DNA of 64,000 bases. Origin: Styela clava. Its lineage: Eukaryota; Chordata; Ascidiacea; Stolidobranchia; Styelidae. The translations under genes and the position numbers were made by a program. The DNA is taken from NCBI RefSeq assembly GCF_964204865.1, contig NC_135257.1:11678151-11742150 (forward strand). The letters run 5' to 3'. Positions within the stretch are counted from its first letter, which is position 1. Each line of letters opens with the position of its first letter. The notes under the pieces were generated by a model, which worked only from the letters and a program-made list of their open reading frames with translations, ran no database searches and was not told the DNA's origin. Shown here piece after piece: positions 1-13,861 of the stretch.

Positions 1-758
1 CATTCGTCATGATACTGTTTTACGGAACATCACTTTTTTCGATATGTCCAAACCGACGGTGAAACAATTGTACATAGGATATATTCAAAATTAAAATTTG
101 TTTTCAAAGAAAATTTTTAAATAATCGGTTTATCTGTCAAAACTGCAACTTGAAACAGTTAACTTGCGTCAAATAAGGAAATGATTCAGTTTTGTCAAGT
201 CAAACGTCAAATGCAATTTTTTGGTCATTTGGATTTTCAGCATTGATCGAAACCAATTTATCCAGTGGCTACTAACAGATCTATTCGTTTTTAAAAGTGC
301 AAGGCAAATCAGTATGAATCATCCCCTGAGTCATGATTTAAATCACGCTTTTCTATCCTGTTAGCTAAGCTGGTTACTATATTTACCCTTCAATGTACTT
401 GATGGTGTTGTTCATTGAAAAACGAAATTGGCAAATTACTTACAGCTGCCCAATGTATGATGGAGTCGTAGATAATGCATAATGAATATCAGATTCAACG
501 TCAAGTCGGATTCGTGCTTTAGCTTTTCATTGTTTACCCTTTAAACAAAAAAGGTTGAAAATGCTGCTCTGAGCTAATAGTTAAATTGAGAGATGACTTA
601 ATTTATTTGAAATTGCCTTAATTAATAAAGAGTCTTTGAAAAAGTGCCGATTCCTGACCATAATTGCCTGTTCGAGTTATCTTTTCTTTATATAATTAAT
701 TACTTTATTGGTAAACAAACAGGTTTCATAAAATAATTCAATCTGGATTCTTTTCGGA
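1..758. other. Upstream non-coding sequence
   Basis: No coding exon or repeat is recognised. The last 80 bases contain a weak TATA-like stretch (ttatataa, about 688-695), some 65 bases before the first ATG of the acyltransferase gene. It could be its core promoter, but similar AT-rich words are common here. Confidence 0.4.
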
Positions 759-3700
759 ATGAATCGACCAGGCGTTTTTATATTGTTCACGTTGATCGCG
801 TTGGCAACTACCCCGGTCCGCAGTCATTTACGTTATGATACTCCAGTTAACGTTGTTGGAGCTCTGAAAGATCGTCTAGAATGGGGGCAACAGCACTCTT
901 ATGCCTTGGAAGAATTTTCAAAATTTAAGATGAATTTTATGGGGAAGAAACACCTTGCATCTTTGTTGGGAGACAAAGAAAATACAACTATATGCGCCGA
1001 AGATTTATTGCAATTAATTGGGGATACAATTCACTTAAAGGGATATGCTTTCAAAAGTAAGAAATTTTTTGTCAAACTTCAAATGTATATAAATAATTGA
1101 ACGAGTGCGCACCCGTCGTATTCCACAGTAAAAGCAGTTTTATAGGTGTTTTTTTGGTCGAGTTCATCAGTTTCAACGAAAAACAACGATGATTCATGTG
1201 CTAGAATTAACTATTTAGTGTTGTTACCTTTGAATAACGGCACATTCATTATTTACTTTGCAGTGTTGGATTCATGGGGAAAGTTAGACAGCGGGATTGC
1301 GACTGGTAATTTAATGTGGCTTGGAAGATATTATGAATGTTTGGCACAATCCACAGATAAATTCAATGGAAAATACTGTGGGATGACTGTCGGTAAAGCA
1401 GATTCTGTAAGATTAATTATTTTTTGGATTTAATTTCATTTTGATCATCGTTTTATTTCTCACGCAATTGAACATCTACGTGATTTTATTTATTCATTAT
1501 CAAAAAGTCATCGGAAATATGTGTAGGAACAAACGCTACTGGAGTCAACCAAGGTTAAATACAGTAGATTATACCGGCCCTACAAAGAAACATAGAAGAG
1601 CTCTATCTCTGGGTGACTGCCATTCCAGAGACTTCGCCTCTGCTTCAAAGCTTCAAATAAATAATAATTCGAATACGGGACGGGTTTGATAAAGTATTTT
1701 CAGTTTGGGTTCATATTCTCCTTCCACCAAGTCGCTCGCCAGGCAGACTCTCTTTATATGTTACGGAAAATCAATAAATAGACAAATTTGGAACACACCC
1801 GGGTGTAAACTATATTATGTAATTGCTGGGAAATTTATGTTTTTTTTACCACAATTTCCAACAAAAGACTTTTTAATTTACAGGCATCTTTTGGAATGGG
1901 ATCAAGAACATCTCTTCTATTTGGAACATGCCTCCCTGATAGTTGTTCTACAAAAGATTTTAACGATCTTTTTGCACCGTTGGGGAAAGTAATCAAGCAA
2001 CCAGTCAGTGCCTATTGTCCAGTACAGCGGACAAAATACAAAGCTACAGACATTATAGCAATGTACGAGTTTATTTTCTATTATGTAATTGCTTTGAATC
2101 TGATGTTGGGCATGATGCCCACTATGCGCTACAAATGATTCTTCCTGTTCATTACCTTACTAAAGTGAGCCGCTTTTACTTCATATACCTATTGATATAT
2201 AGGATTTGACAGTCAAATTTTAAGACAATATTGTTCGGATTTATGATCTTGAATCAGCGTAAAATCTTCAATTATAATGTAAAAATATTTTGTTTAGATT
2301 TATCAGTTGTTTCCTTGGATCACTGGTCATTTTAGCCTCAATATATGACTTTTATTTAACTGTGAGACCAGTTCAAGGATATGATCAATTGCTGTTCGAC
2401 AACCAAGAAGTACATGAGATCGAAAATAGCAATCCATCGGGTAAGTGTAAAAAACAGAAAACTTTCTGTCGTGAATAATGCAAGTAGAATCAAGGGAAAG
2501 GCGTAATACATAACTAGCAACAAAACATTGCAATTATGAAAATTTATATGTATCATAAATTAAAAAAAGCCATTTTGTTGATTCATGTGTCAGGATAATA
2601 TTATATCATGCGCTCCATATTTCCATTTGATATCGATGTAATTGCTTAGGCTTTTGTAATACGAGTAGATATATTATTTGCCAACTTTAAATGTAGTTTT
2701 CAAACTATATTCGCAAACATTCACATTGAAGTCCTAAAGAATGGTACAATGAAAACAGTATTCCTATATGAAAGCAGTAAAATGGTACGAATAATCAGTA
2801 TTCCACGCAACTCAGTCGTTTGTCAAGCCTCAGGGCTTCGGTATAGATTTGTGTATAGTCAGCGCAAAGACCTATATATAAACGTTTAATTTCATTATAG
2901 TTTATGAAAAGATAGGACGTTGTTCACTGAAGGTCGAGCCTAGCAGCGCTTTGAATGGCAAACAATGAAATGTTTGCCCGTTTGTGAAAATATTTTCTTT
3001 GTTTAACTCAGGGTCCCCTACACGTACTTGTCCGCGACCTTGATGATGCTAAGTGATTAATTGGAATCACATCACATTAATTAGGCCTAATAGATGACTT
3101 TCTGATTTATGTTTGACAAGATTTAACTCCAAGCATTTTATAATCTACATTGTACGTTTAATTTTTCAGTGCTAAAGCAACTCATCTTGTCATTTTCAAT
3201 TATCAAAAATACCAAGGCGTTGCTCGATACAAGTCAAAAAGATGGAAATATTAATGTTCTACATGGAATAAGATTCTTGAGTATGACGTGGGTTATACTC
3301 GGGCACACATTTCTCTTTAGTCCATCTTATATTGGTAAGAATGCATATTTGGGAATGTTTATGCATAAATATTGTGAGATCGTTGCTTTACATGTCAGTA
3401 AATGCTAGGTTTTGGAGAATTAATGCGTATATCCAGATTGCGACTTTCTGTAACTATTTCCGTTCTATGAAAATCCGCCTGAGGACAGAAATGGAATACT
3501 TGGCCAGAGACAGTTTTACAACGCACGTGCTTTCCAGGCAGAAAATGATTTTTTGTTACGAGTTTGTTGTAATTGTATTTGTATTAATTGACCAATCCAC
3601 ACCTGCACATGGCATATACGCTGCGTTCCAAGTTAAAATGTGGTTGAACGGATAAATGATGGTAATAAAAGCAAAAAAATTGTCTCAGTAGTCTGCAAAC

Positions 3701-6700
3701 ATACTTATGTAATTCATTTGTTGCTCATAATTGCGAATTGCAAGAGATTATTTATTCAGAGTTAGTCAATCATGTGATCTTAAGTACATATCGCTCTATG
3801 CACGGTGTACATGTATGATGTAAATAGAGTGAAGGTCGACTAGATTTATTCACTCGAATAAATAACCTATTTTGGGTTTAAACAAGTTCTCGCGTTCGAT
3901 AATAATATATAGAAATTCGTTCAGCATAAGATTCTATGGAGAAAGAAAAAAAAAGGTGTCTAACACTACCAAATGCATGATGAATCTTTACATAATTTGA
4001 ATCCTTTGTACAAAGCCCCCACCACCGCTAACAACTAAGTTCCCGAACGCCGAGTGATGTCACAACTGTATATAGGTGTACTTCAAATATAGTTTGAATA
4101 AACAGTCCTTCAAAATAATTCTCTACAAAACACGTACAAAATCCTACCTAGTGTTTCCAGCTCTGCTAAATTTAATCTCATTTTCTGTGCATTTTATTTA
4201 GACAATCCAGTGGATTACGCTCAATACTACATCACGAAAGGCAGTTTTCAAGCGGTTGGAAATGCTTTCTTTTCTGTTGATTCCTTCTTCTTCCTCAGTG
4301 GATTACTCGCAACGTATCTCGGAATGAGGGAAATGCGGAAACGGAATGGTCGACTCAGTGTCTTATTACCATATTTATATAGATATTTAAGGTAAATTTG
4401 AAATCGATATATAGCGATAAACTCACAAACTATCGTTTAAAATTTCCATCATCAGAGTAGGAAACTAGGCGCTCCAGAAGTGTGTGTACTAATACGCAGG
4501 TAACTAATTTTGTTCGCCTACTTTACATCAAGTTGGGTAAAGGCACTGAAACCTATGGGCAGGGTGTATATTCACTTGGCTTATACAGAAAGTCCCCGAA
4601 CTCGTAATAGAACTAAAACAGGAAAAATCGGAATGAAAGTATGGCCTAACCCTAACCTGGTATACATACACTTCGGTAGTACCGAAAACTCAACGAATTG
4701 TAATTTACAGTGATCATTTACGCTGGTTCTCGGACTATATTGTGAATTAAATCATTTGGTTGTACTTACTGAATGCTTTTAATCCAGATTAGTACAAATT
4801 ATACTACATATTAAACAGCCGCATCAATATACGTATTTATGATGTTTCTTTCAAAAAAACACGCCAAAAGGAAATGGTGGCCATATATCCCCATTACAAT
4901 GATGTGACTAATCATGATTTTTGCTTTGTTCCAATAGATTGACTCCAGCTTATGGCTTTTGTATACTCATTACTACAAGCTTGTATTCAAAGATGGGACA
5001 GGGACCGCTGTGGCCAATTGTTACTGAAAGTTTTCGGAAGCCATGCGAAAATCATTGGTGGACAAATTTCTTATATATCAACAACATGTACCCAATCAAT
5101 ATGGGTGATTCGGTAATTATACATCGTTTAGGGCTTAGGCAATATACATTGTTACTAGTATTCTCAATCATAAGGTAATTCCGAATTTACTCATTACAAG
5201 TTACGCGGTATAGGGTAATATAAACTACTTTTATGTATCCATCTCTTTGACCACGTTTTGAATGATATGCGAAGTCGTCAGACGGCTAAAACTTATTTTG
5301 GCGTTGACAATTTACTTCGTTAAAATAAAGCAAAAAATTGTTATATTCACACTGGGATTTAGGGTTTTCTTGTTAGATTTCAGTGATATATTCATAACCG
5401 AGGTGTGTGAATCTAAAAGTTTTTAATGTTTGCATGAATTGTACGAATTAAAAAAGTTGGATAGAGATGAGAGAGAATAAAATTCTATATCAAATACGCT
5501 TACCCTTGTTAAAACAGCTATCAATAAAATTCAACGTCGATCATAATTTCGATTTGTCCTGATTTTATTAAACCTTTCCAAACTTTTTTCAGTGTTTCGG
5601 CTGGGGATGGTACTTGGCAAATGACACTCAATTCTTCTTATTATCACCATTCATACTCTGGATCTTGTTCAAGTACACTAGTTTGGTTTAATATTTGATT
5701 TCTCACCACAAGTTTCTTTTTGTTAAATGAAAGCTATATCATACACTCGACTCACCCGATGACTCGTTGCAGTCGTCAACTGTTTCCGGGTATGAAGATT
5801 GATGGTATTTTCTGTTGATTCTGGCAATCGAATATGAACATTAAAAAAATTTAATTGTTATGTACATTTAATTCACCCGTTTATCACGGCAAGCAATGAC
5901 TCGTTTTGCCCGTTTGGTCTGTATATGCAGTATACTTCTTGTTTGTTGAAAATTGAGTGCAAATATCCGTGAACATTTTGATAAGATATGAGTTATGCTT
6001 GCAATTACGCATGTTGGAGTGTGTCGCGGAAATAAAAATTCTAAACGTTTTAAATCAGTCAAACTCGTGGGTTCTCGAGGGCCGCATTGCATTTTGGGAA
6101 TTGTGCAAAAGGCCGCAAACAGTTTTTGATATATTTTGATAATGTATATACTCAAAGCATATTTTTGGATGGGCGTAGTTTGTGACATATATTGTGACAA
6201 ATTTGTGATGCAATTAAACAGCCGAATAAAGTTTTGTTATTTTCATAAATTTCAAATGCCATTTACATATCAATTTTTGCATTTCACTATTATTGCAATT
6301 GACTGTAATCATAAATTTTATGTACAACTATCCAAAACATATTTGAACAAAGTTTTGAAATAAAGAAAGAATAATACCTACCCTGAAAATGACTTAATCT
6401 AAATATATATACCTAAAATTTACAAAAATACTACAGAATAAACTCAATGTTTTTTCATTACATATGTCCTGACGTTTACCATCTCTTTTGTGCTACCAGC
6501 TTACTAATATCAGGCTGAAATGATTTTACAGTATCAACTCTAATTAACGAGGTCACATGATCATCGGTTAATCTGGGTCGTTGAGAATGTTCGATTAATT
6601 TCAGTAATGCAGAAATATTACTTTTATTATTCCTTCGGACCAGACATTTCCCGCCACATTTCCTACCATTACGTGGCATAGGACCGCTTGGGTTATAATT

Positions 6701-9700
6701 GATTTTGATAGTTATAGTAACTAGGTAGTTGTATAATCATAATAATATGCAAACACATAAAAAAAATTTGTTCGAAGTTGATCTTTAAATTTGTCATATT
6801 GACTGCTGAGATTATTCTGATAATGTTTACTCATATTGTATTCCTTCATTGTACTGATGGAAATGTGACAAATTAAATAATGTGCTTTGGAATTTTGAGA
6901 AATGCAGAAATATTGCAACTCTTATTTTTTCTTCAAAAATGCCACCTTCTTCATGTACTTTACGTTTCATTCAATTCCTGAAGTGTTTTTTGTCTATATT
7001 AAAGTACGGCTTTGTACTTAGATCTCCAATTATTGGGATGAGTATACTTGGACTTGGTACCGTGGCAAGTATGTCAATCACTGGTGGAATATCCAGTCAT
7101 TATGAACTACAACCTCAATCTCTCGGTGTGGCAGTTTTATGCCAGTAAGCATTTGAATATATACTTGATTTTGAACGTATTTTATTTATATTGTGACACT
7201 ACTTGCCGTATTATCAATACGTATATATATATACAGTATCAATAAATTAGAGCTTTTTTATCAGAGTGTACCTATTTTCGGCATTTTTCTGTTTACCATA
7301 AATAGTTATTTGATAATGCTACGGAATGAAACAAAATCTTAAATTCAATATCTTCAACTTAATAAAGCTGGTGTAGTGGAATTACCACCATCCACTACTA
7401 AAAAAATAAGTTCACGTTTTTAAATTGGATTACAAAAGTTAACTAATTTATTACAAACCTTCGTCCACAAAGTAGATATTGAGTTTTGCGTTAAAAAAAG
7501 ACCCATGATTTAAAAGTTGCATGTTGATAACAGAGTAAAATAATACAAGGTATTTCTTCATGCCCCAACTTGACTTGTCTGTTTACTTTTAATTTTCAGT
7601 TCGATTTTTTCTACAACAAATCCAAATAACTCGAGTTTATCGATGTTTTCTGCGCACAATTCATATAACGATGAGATTACAACTGCCGCTCCCACTGGGC
7701 CACCAGTTCCTAGTAAAGCTGATATGTTTTGGTCAGACATTTACGAAAAACCGTGGTGCAGAATCGGAGTCTACTTCATTGGAATGGTAACCGGATATAT
7801 CCTGTACACTAAAAAGTTGAAAATTCACATGAATAAGGTAATACTTTTGAGGATTAATTTCGACATTGCGAGTAACAGTTTATTGTGCGTTTTAATTTTA
7901 TTTTTGAGTTTTCGTATAGAATAAACCCAGTCTCTAAATTTCTTAGTTCTTTAAAATAAGATTGTAAGATTCCTATAAGCGCCGGAGAATAACGGACGCC
8001 CAACTATTATCATACAAAACACAATGACTGAGCAAACACGCTGCCCCATGCAAAACATGTAATTAAAAATGCTGTTCGCCACTGATAAAGCTGCTACAAT
8101 TTTTTCTTCCCTAATTTAGGACTATTCAAAACAAAATGCTACATGATTGGTAGGCCTAAACTTGCACAGTTTTCGAAATTGAGTATGCCATGCTTAAAAT
8201 ATGGTTTAACATTCACTCACTGCATTTGTATATTTTCAGAGGTTCCATTACATTTGAACCCACGTACATTTGAACCCATGACAATTGCACCTGTATGCTA
8301 TTGCACCTATGGAATTTTTTTTCGTTTCACGGATAGTTAAACCCATACTAACCCTAACCCATGGGTTTTAGCACCCGCATATAGATTGAACCCGTGGATA
8401 TACGCATGGGTTCAAATGTACATGGGTTCAAATGTACGGTCATCATTTTCAGATATTCGTTCTTGTGATGTGGATGGCGATAACGGCTATCGCATTAGCA
8501 GATGTCTATGGACAAACTGGAAATGTGATTGAAGGCCGATTAATGCCAGTAGGTGTCGCTGCATTTTACAACGCAATATCAAGACCTCTATGGGGATTGT
8601 GCCTTGCTTGGCTAGTCATTGCTTGCTCAAGTGGATACGGAGGTGAGCTTGGCGTTTCTTCTCATATTAAATATATTTCTCGGATAAAAAATTAAGAATG
8701 AACGCATACCTGCCTCTTGGAATAATAAAATAAATCAACTACAGACCAGAATCGAATTTTTTAATCAGGCAAACATGCAAATAAACAGAATAACTATTAT
8801 TTACGGGGGCGGGCAATGGATTACATGTATGACAATTCGAATTTGATTTCTAAATTATGTTTATTAGTAATCATGTACTTTACATTAACGCATGAATTTC
8901 AAATAAAGCATTGCAGTTGAACAAAATCTGCAAGGATTTTGGATTATAGGTACTGACTTGATAGGCCATAGATTTTCCTATCATTCTACATCGCAAACGA
9001 GATTTATATTTCACGATATCCTATCTCTTATGCATAATATATATTTATGTTTTCTTTTTATATACTTAGGTCCTATCAACAGTTTTCTGAGCTGGAAATT
9101 ATTCATTCCACTGAGTCGTCTTACATACTGTGCCTATCTTGTTCATCCACTAGTTATTGAATGGTTGTATGGAACAGTGGAAGTGACGTGGCATTTTAGC
9201 ATTCCAGATACGGCGGCCAAATTTATAGGTAACAATGTACTAATTTAGACTAATCTATTAAATGATCTTCATGGGGGATTACCTGCATGTTTTATGTGTT
9301 TTGTAATTTCTATTACAATTTTAATCATCAATATCTTGTCAGCAACCCCATATAAGTCAATTATTTTCCTTTATATCATCCTAGACCGAATAACAAAGCT
9401 ATTTCGGATAGGTCTTCGTTTTGTTTGTTACAAGTAGTTCTCTTGACGCATCTCTGGTCCCGTGACGTTGCCTCTACCGAGACCAGATCAAATCCAAATG
9501 TTTTCCAAATGCTCCAAATGTTTCAATTCGCCATGGCCTATGACACTGTAAAATAGGGGATGGGCATGAGATTAATCATCGACCAACTCCGAGGTTTGTC
9601 AATATAGTTGGACTTACGCTGTATCCAGCGGTGGGATTTGAAATTATAAGAACAGATTCTCTTTTATATCGAATTCACTAACAACAGGTTCTCTCATTAC

Positions 9701-10190
9701 GGAAAATGCATGTATCTTAGTACGTATACTCTGCATTAACATGACATGAATCTAATACATAACGCCATATATAACACAAGGCGTCCTCTGTGTACACGTA
9801 AGCATTTACCGCGTCGTCTAACGTTTGAAACAGAAACCAAGAATGGTGTTGCCGACTATCGCAGCATTCCATTCCTAGAGCAGTTTCGCGTGAAACTCTA
9901 CGAACTCCTTGGACCCCACCACTGGTCACTGTCTATAACCCCAAAACACCATTCATCTATTTTCGGTAAAACTGTGGATTATTTTGTACTACATAACAAT
10001 AATACACTATTATTTTATAGCTATTACGTCTCTGGCGTATGCAATCGCCTACGTTGTATCCGTGTTGATCGAAATGCCCATGGTGGGAATCATCAAAGCA
10101 ATACTTCGTGGTGGTAATCAACAACCCAAAGTTCCTAATCATACTACAGCATTAATTAATGAAGCAACAGAAAATCATTCTAAAGCTTGA
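759..10190 (+). CDS. NRF-6-like acyltransferase-3 family membrane protein (13 exons, 750 aa)
   Basis: Exons read in one frame: 759-1056, 1264-1406, 1884-2062, 2298-2440, 3170-3334, 4202-4391, 4938-5112, 5593-5672, 7022-7144, 7600-7837, 8453-8642, 9070-9228, 10021-10190; all junctions are GT/AG and the sum is 751 codons with the stop. A signal peptide (residues 1-22) is followed by a Cys-rich NRF domain with the typical LDSWGK and GNLMWLGRYYEC words (about 101-125) and GTCLPDSC. A transmembrane segment (about 207-226) leads into the multipass acyltransferase-3 domain from about residue 283 (LHGIRFLSMTWVILGHT). H299 matches the conserved His of this family; the domain ends with IPLSRLTYCAYLVHPLV. 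Family members in C. elegans (nrf-6, ndg-4) affect lipid/yolk and drug transport; the substrate here is unknown. Length is normal for the family and no break is seen. A related paralogue of the same family cannot be excluded. Confidence 0.93.
8251..8437. repeat. Fold-back (palindromic) element in the intron before exon 11
   Basis: The left arm (8251-8280) and right arm (8405-8434) are reverse complements at 29 of 30 bases, each carrying two ATTTGAACCC words. The interior has related words (ATTGCACCT, GAACCCGTGG). The right arm ends only about 15 bases before the exon-11 acceptor. This is the structure of a small MITE or satellite-derived fold-back. I cannot assign a superfamily. Confidence 0.75.
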
Positions 10191-11472
10191 TTCTGTATTT
10201 ACTTTGTTTAGTATTACATTTGTGTTTGCTTGCTGTTTATGTTATCTCGCACTGAACACTATTATTATGTTAATATTATACTATGTTTTCCAACAACATT
10301 TTAGGTATTAGAACCATTAGTTACAAATATCATTTTACGAAACTCATACTTGATGGCACGTAACAAGTGCCGACTTTGTTCAATAGTCCAGTGCAATAAG
10401 AAAATTGTATTTGAGGCGATATTTTGCATACCTATTAAAGCTTTTTATTGCTGGTTGTAATGATTGTTCTTTTTTACTTTTATTTCTTTGACGAGTAAAG
10501 TATTTTCACTTATTACTGATGCAATTTTGATGATCTTTATACTCTTAATCACAAAGCTGTAAAATGATGCAAAGCAAATACAATGGCAAAATAAAATGGT
10601 TTTGAACTGATGTGTAGTCAATGGGACATAAATAGGATAAACTATCCTTTTCCTTTCAAAACTTACTAACGTTTATGCTGGGACCTCGTGTGTCACTAAA
10701 ATAATTAGTGACGGCAATATTTAACAGGATTTTGCCTGCGGGGGCGAAGATCTTCAATCCCCAGCGTCATCAAAAATATATCGTATTACCAGAACATCCA
10801 AATTTTATTGGTAATTTTGCTGAATTGTAACTTGATTTTTATAAACATTATAAGATGCGATACAGAAGCGTATTTCGTTACTCAATTGCTATCTGCTCAG
10901 AATAAAATTTCACGTACAACTAAACTCAGATCATTGAGAACAGCGACACAACTTGACAATGCAACCCAAACAGAGACGATAATTCAAACACCCACAAGCT
11001 AACACGACTGAGCAACAACTGCTGAGCAAGACGGATTGGTGAGATGCGACGCAACAATTGAGAGCTGTCGAGATCTCCTCATCAATTGTGTAATCAAATT
11101 ACGGCACAAAGTGCATGGTCTAAATTTTAGTATCCTAGTGATTGTCAATTTGTTCACAAAACCAATAATTAAAAAGAAAATACTCAAATAAGAGCAAAAA
11201 GTGTTGTTTTGGGAACCTGGCGGCTGTAAAATGAAAATTACTCAAATGAGATTTGAAGAATTTCGTTTTTTTTTTAGAAATTTAGGTCATTATAGAAAAT
11301 AACCAAAAATGCAGGATCTATGTTAACAATAATGCTCGACAGAACTATCAATGAGCCTCTCAACCGAGTGTGATGGATAATCGCTACCATTTCAAAAATT
11401 ACTTTTAGACGTACGTTAAAACCGTAAGCGTGAAAGTTTTATATTAGCCAAATTCTTGATCATATATTTGCG

Positions 11473-11499
11473 ATAATAATAATAATAATAATAATAATT
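11473..11499. repeat. (ATA)n microsatellite
   Basis: About nine uninterrupted ATA/TAA units are visible. Confidence 0.9.
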
Positions 11500-11952
11500 C
11501 AATGACAAGTTAATGTCTAAATCCCATTAACAACAAACACGTATTAAAACAAAATGATTTGTCAAAATGACTGCGGCATGATATCAGAACTACTATTTCC
11601 GCCCAATAACTATGCTGTCATAATAGGTGGACTTTTCAAATGTTGTTACTTTGAAAGTTTGCTGATAGGGCTGGAAGTATAAACGTGATTTACTGTTCAA
11701 ATAAAAACTCAAAATGACAAACTTTATAAATAATACAAAGAGAGCGATGCTGAAATATATTGACACGGGGAACAAAGCCAAGCAGCAGTCTACCTTAACT
11801 TTTACAGTACAGGTACTGTCAAAAAACTTCCGACTTCCGCGTAGCACGAGAGAGGTCGAAGAACCGCTACGAATGATTTGTATTAATTTACATGCCGTCA
11901 TCACCCAAAATTTCTAAGTGAATTTTCAAAACGAATCACAAAACGTTGTTTT

Positions 11953-12105
11953 AAAATAAATAAAATTAATAGCTTTCTAGCGAGAAATACAATCTTCAAC
12001 CACTGAAAATTTCAAAGCAATTGATCCAGTAGTTAATGAGCATAGCTCCATTACACGTCCAAAAAGAACTCACTTATAATTAAGGATCAACAAAGAAGTA
12101 CCAAG
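11953..12105 (+). repeat. Dispersed SINE-like repeat, copy 1
   Basis: Shares an ordered series of words (aataaataaaa, aaccactgaaa, tttcaaagcaattg, tccagta) with 32431-32625. No polymerase III boxes are clear, so the SINE label is an inference from size and dispersal. Confidence 0.5.
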
Positions 12106-12464
12106 AATCACAAAATACAAATAATTAAATAAATGCAGCGTTTTATGTCGTTCATAAAAATCCGGTTTGCCCGTGGGAAAGGCTTGAGTTTGAATTAAGC
12201 AAACGAGCATTTTTTCAAAAGTATTTGTGTCATCCTCGTCATGTATTACAATCTTTATTGAATACCATACTTACTCAACTGAGTCTGTTTGAAACCTTGG
12301 TTTGTGCCGTAAACTGCAAAAATATTTCGATATAAATTAACGACTCAGTGGTTAACTTTTGGTGGAACAGATCAACATTTTTATACTTCACAAGAAAAAC
12401 AGTAAGATGTAAGTTGTACAATAAGTTGCAATTGCTATTGAAGGCAAGAATTTTTTTAGGATAG

Positions 12465-12514
12465 ACATGGTCAATCCATCAAATTGGTCACATGGTCAAT
12501 CCATCAAATTGGTC
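12465..12514 (+). repeat. Exact tandem duplication, 25-base unit
   Basis: Two perfect copies of a 25-base unit beginning ACATGGTCAATCCATC lie head to tail about 340 bases before the XK-related-like ATG. It is a recent slippage or duplication; no function is evident. Confidence 0.9.
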
Positions 12515-12856
12515 ACGGCGTTTGAGGTGGTGGGACTTGATAAACAATTGATTGACGCAAACGCCAAAAATTATCAGAGGTAATGATGAAAATAGTTGAC
12601 CAATGTTATTATTTAGCATAATGATTCGATTCATAGCTTTCCTATGTGATTAAGTGAAATTGAATGGTGAACGATGAATCAAATGGTCGTACAGGAAATG
12701 CAAAACGCGTACGTTGCTTGGTTGGTTTGTTCGAAATGTAATAAACGGTTGAACATGGTTATTTGGTGAGAGTACATGCAATTTAAAAACGTAGCGATGA
12801 ACAAGATTAGTATAGCATGCGATAGATGAACCCTCATGAAAAAGCAGTCATAAATT

Positions 12857-13861
12857 ATGACGAATGAGAGGAGAAAATTTGTTTGTAAGGTTATTGGAAA
12901 TACTGTTCTAACTCTTTTCGATGTGGGTACGGATTGTCTCAACTTAGGAACTTATTGGAATGCTGGTACGGTATCAATATTTTGGGCATCTTTAACTTTT
13001 GTTATATTGCCGTTGCCATTTTCACTCGGCCAACTTTTTCTTGGATGCTGGCAATGGCGATACGGAGATGAAGAAAGTTACATTGAAAAAAATGACTATC
13101 TGAATCTGATGGAAACGATTGTGGAATCAATTCCTCAGCTGATAATCAGTGTAATCTTCATGTCTATATGCGGAGGAAAACTCGGAATCGCCCAATATGC
13201 AACAGTGGCAGTGTCTTCTATTGCCATCGCCGCTCGTTTATTCGATCAAGAAGTGGACACCACAATACGGACATTTGTTATGTGCAGTAAATACGCCGTG
13301 ATGTACATATGCAAGCTCCTTTATGTGACTGCAAGAGTTTTTGCTTTGGCTTATTTCTGCTTTTTTCTTGGCTGGTGGATTTTAGTAATATTTGGGCTAC
13401 GCTATATCGCTTGGATAGTTGCAAACCTGTGCATACGCAATTCATGGAGGGAATACTTATTCTCCCTATTCGTCCATACTCTAGCAATGGGAGCAGTACT
13501 TCAGGGTACTTTGGCACTGATACTACCGTTATACACCGTTTGTGAAAACATGATCTTAGTGGTAGCTGCATATGGATACAGTCAAAGCGACAACTATATA
13601 AACCACACTGGAACTTACGCGGGTGTAGAAGTAGTAGGATCCGGAAAAAACACCACAGTGTCTTCCACATACGAACTGTTTTTTGGTAAAAGAATCGAAG
13701 AAGTCTACCCAGGTTTTTGTCTGTACTCTTACCCCATTGCTCTACACGGCGCACTGAATCTTGTAACAGCTGTGCTTATCATAACTTGCTTTGTGCTCCA
13801 GTACAGGAAAAAACATGATCCACTCGCCAATCAAGAGTCTTCAACTAAGCAGCAAGATTAG
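12857..13861 (+). CDS. XK-related (XKR)-like multipass membrane protein, single exon, 334 aa
   Basis: One uninterrupted frame of 334 codons opens with ATG at 12857. It has about eight hydrophobic segments, including roughly 13-33, 36-65, 88-105, 112-128, 145-190, 200-240 and 293-316. Features resembling XK/XKR scramblase-family proteins are a first segment with FDVGTDCLNLGTYW (21-34), an acidic ESIPQLIISV motif (90-99) like the ESxPQ of XKRs, and ARVFALAYF (159-167) like the family's SRVLALALF. The predicted loop at 245-290 has two N-glycosylation sequons (NHT, NTT). The tail is short, polar and without an obvious caspase site. Family members scramble phospholipids or act as transporter subunits at the plasma membrane; the activity here is inferred only. 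AATAAATAAA follows the stop directly. The single exon contrasts with the 8-13 exon neighbours. Confidence 0.75.
   Translation: MTNERRKFVCKVIGNTVLTLFDVGTDCLNLGTYWNAGTVSIFWASLTFVILPLPFSLGQLFLGCWQWRYGDEESYIEKNDYLNLMETIVESIPQLIISVIFMSICGGKLGIAQYATVAVSSIAIAARLFDQEVDTTIRTFVMCSKYAVMYICKLLYVTARVFALAYFCFFLGWWILVIFGLRYIAWIVANLCIRNSWREYLFSLFVHTLAMGAVLQGTLALILPLYTVCENMILVVAAYGYSQSDNYINHTGTYAGVEVVGSGKNTTVSSTYELFFGKRIEEVYPGFCLYSYPIALHGALNLVTAVLIITCFVLQYRKKHDPLANQESSTKQQD

Larger units (their letters stand above)
10191..12856. other. Intergenic region between the acyltransferase and XK-related-like genes
   Basis: Holds the presumed 3' UTR of the acyltransferase gene (ATTAAA near 10434 and AATAAA at 10590-10595 are candidate polyadenylation signals), an ATA microsatellite, a SINE-like repeat copy near 11953-12105, and an exact 25-base duplication near 12465. 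No further coding exon is recognised. Confidence 0.5.

Noticed and set aside
9746..10117. 123-codon frame over the last acyltransferase intron and exon
   Set aside because: It runs across the splice acceptor in a frame different from the real exon 13 and has no similarity.
13278..13754. 158-codon minus-strand frame
   Set aside because: It is the antisense shadow of the XK-related-like gene, with no domain of its own.
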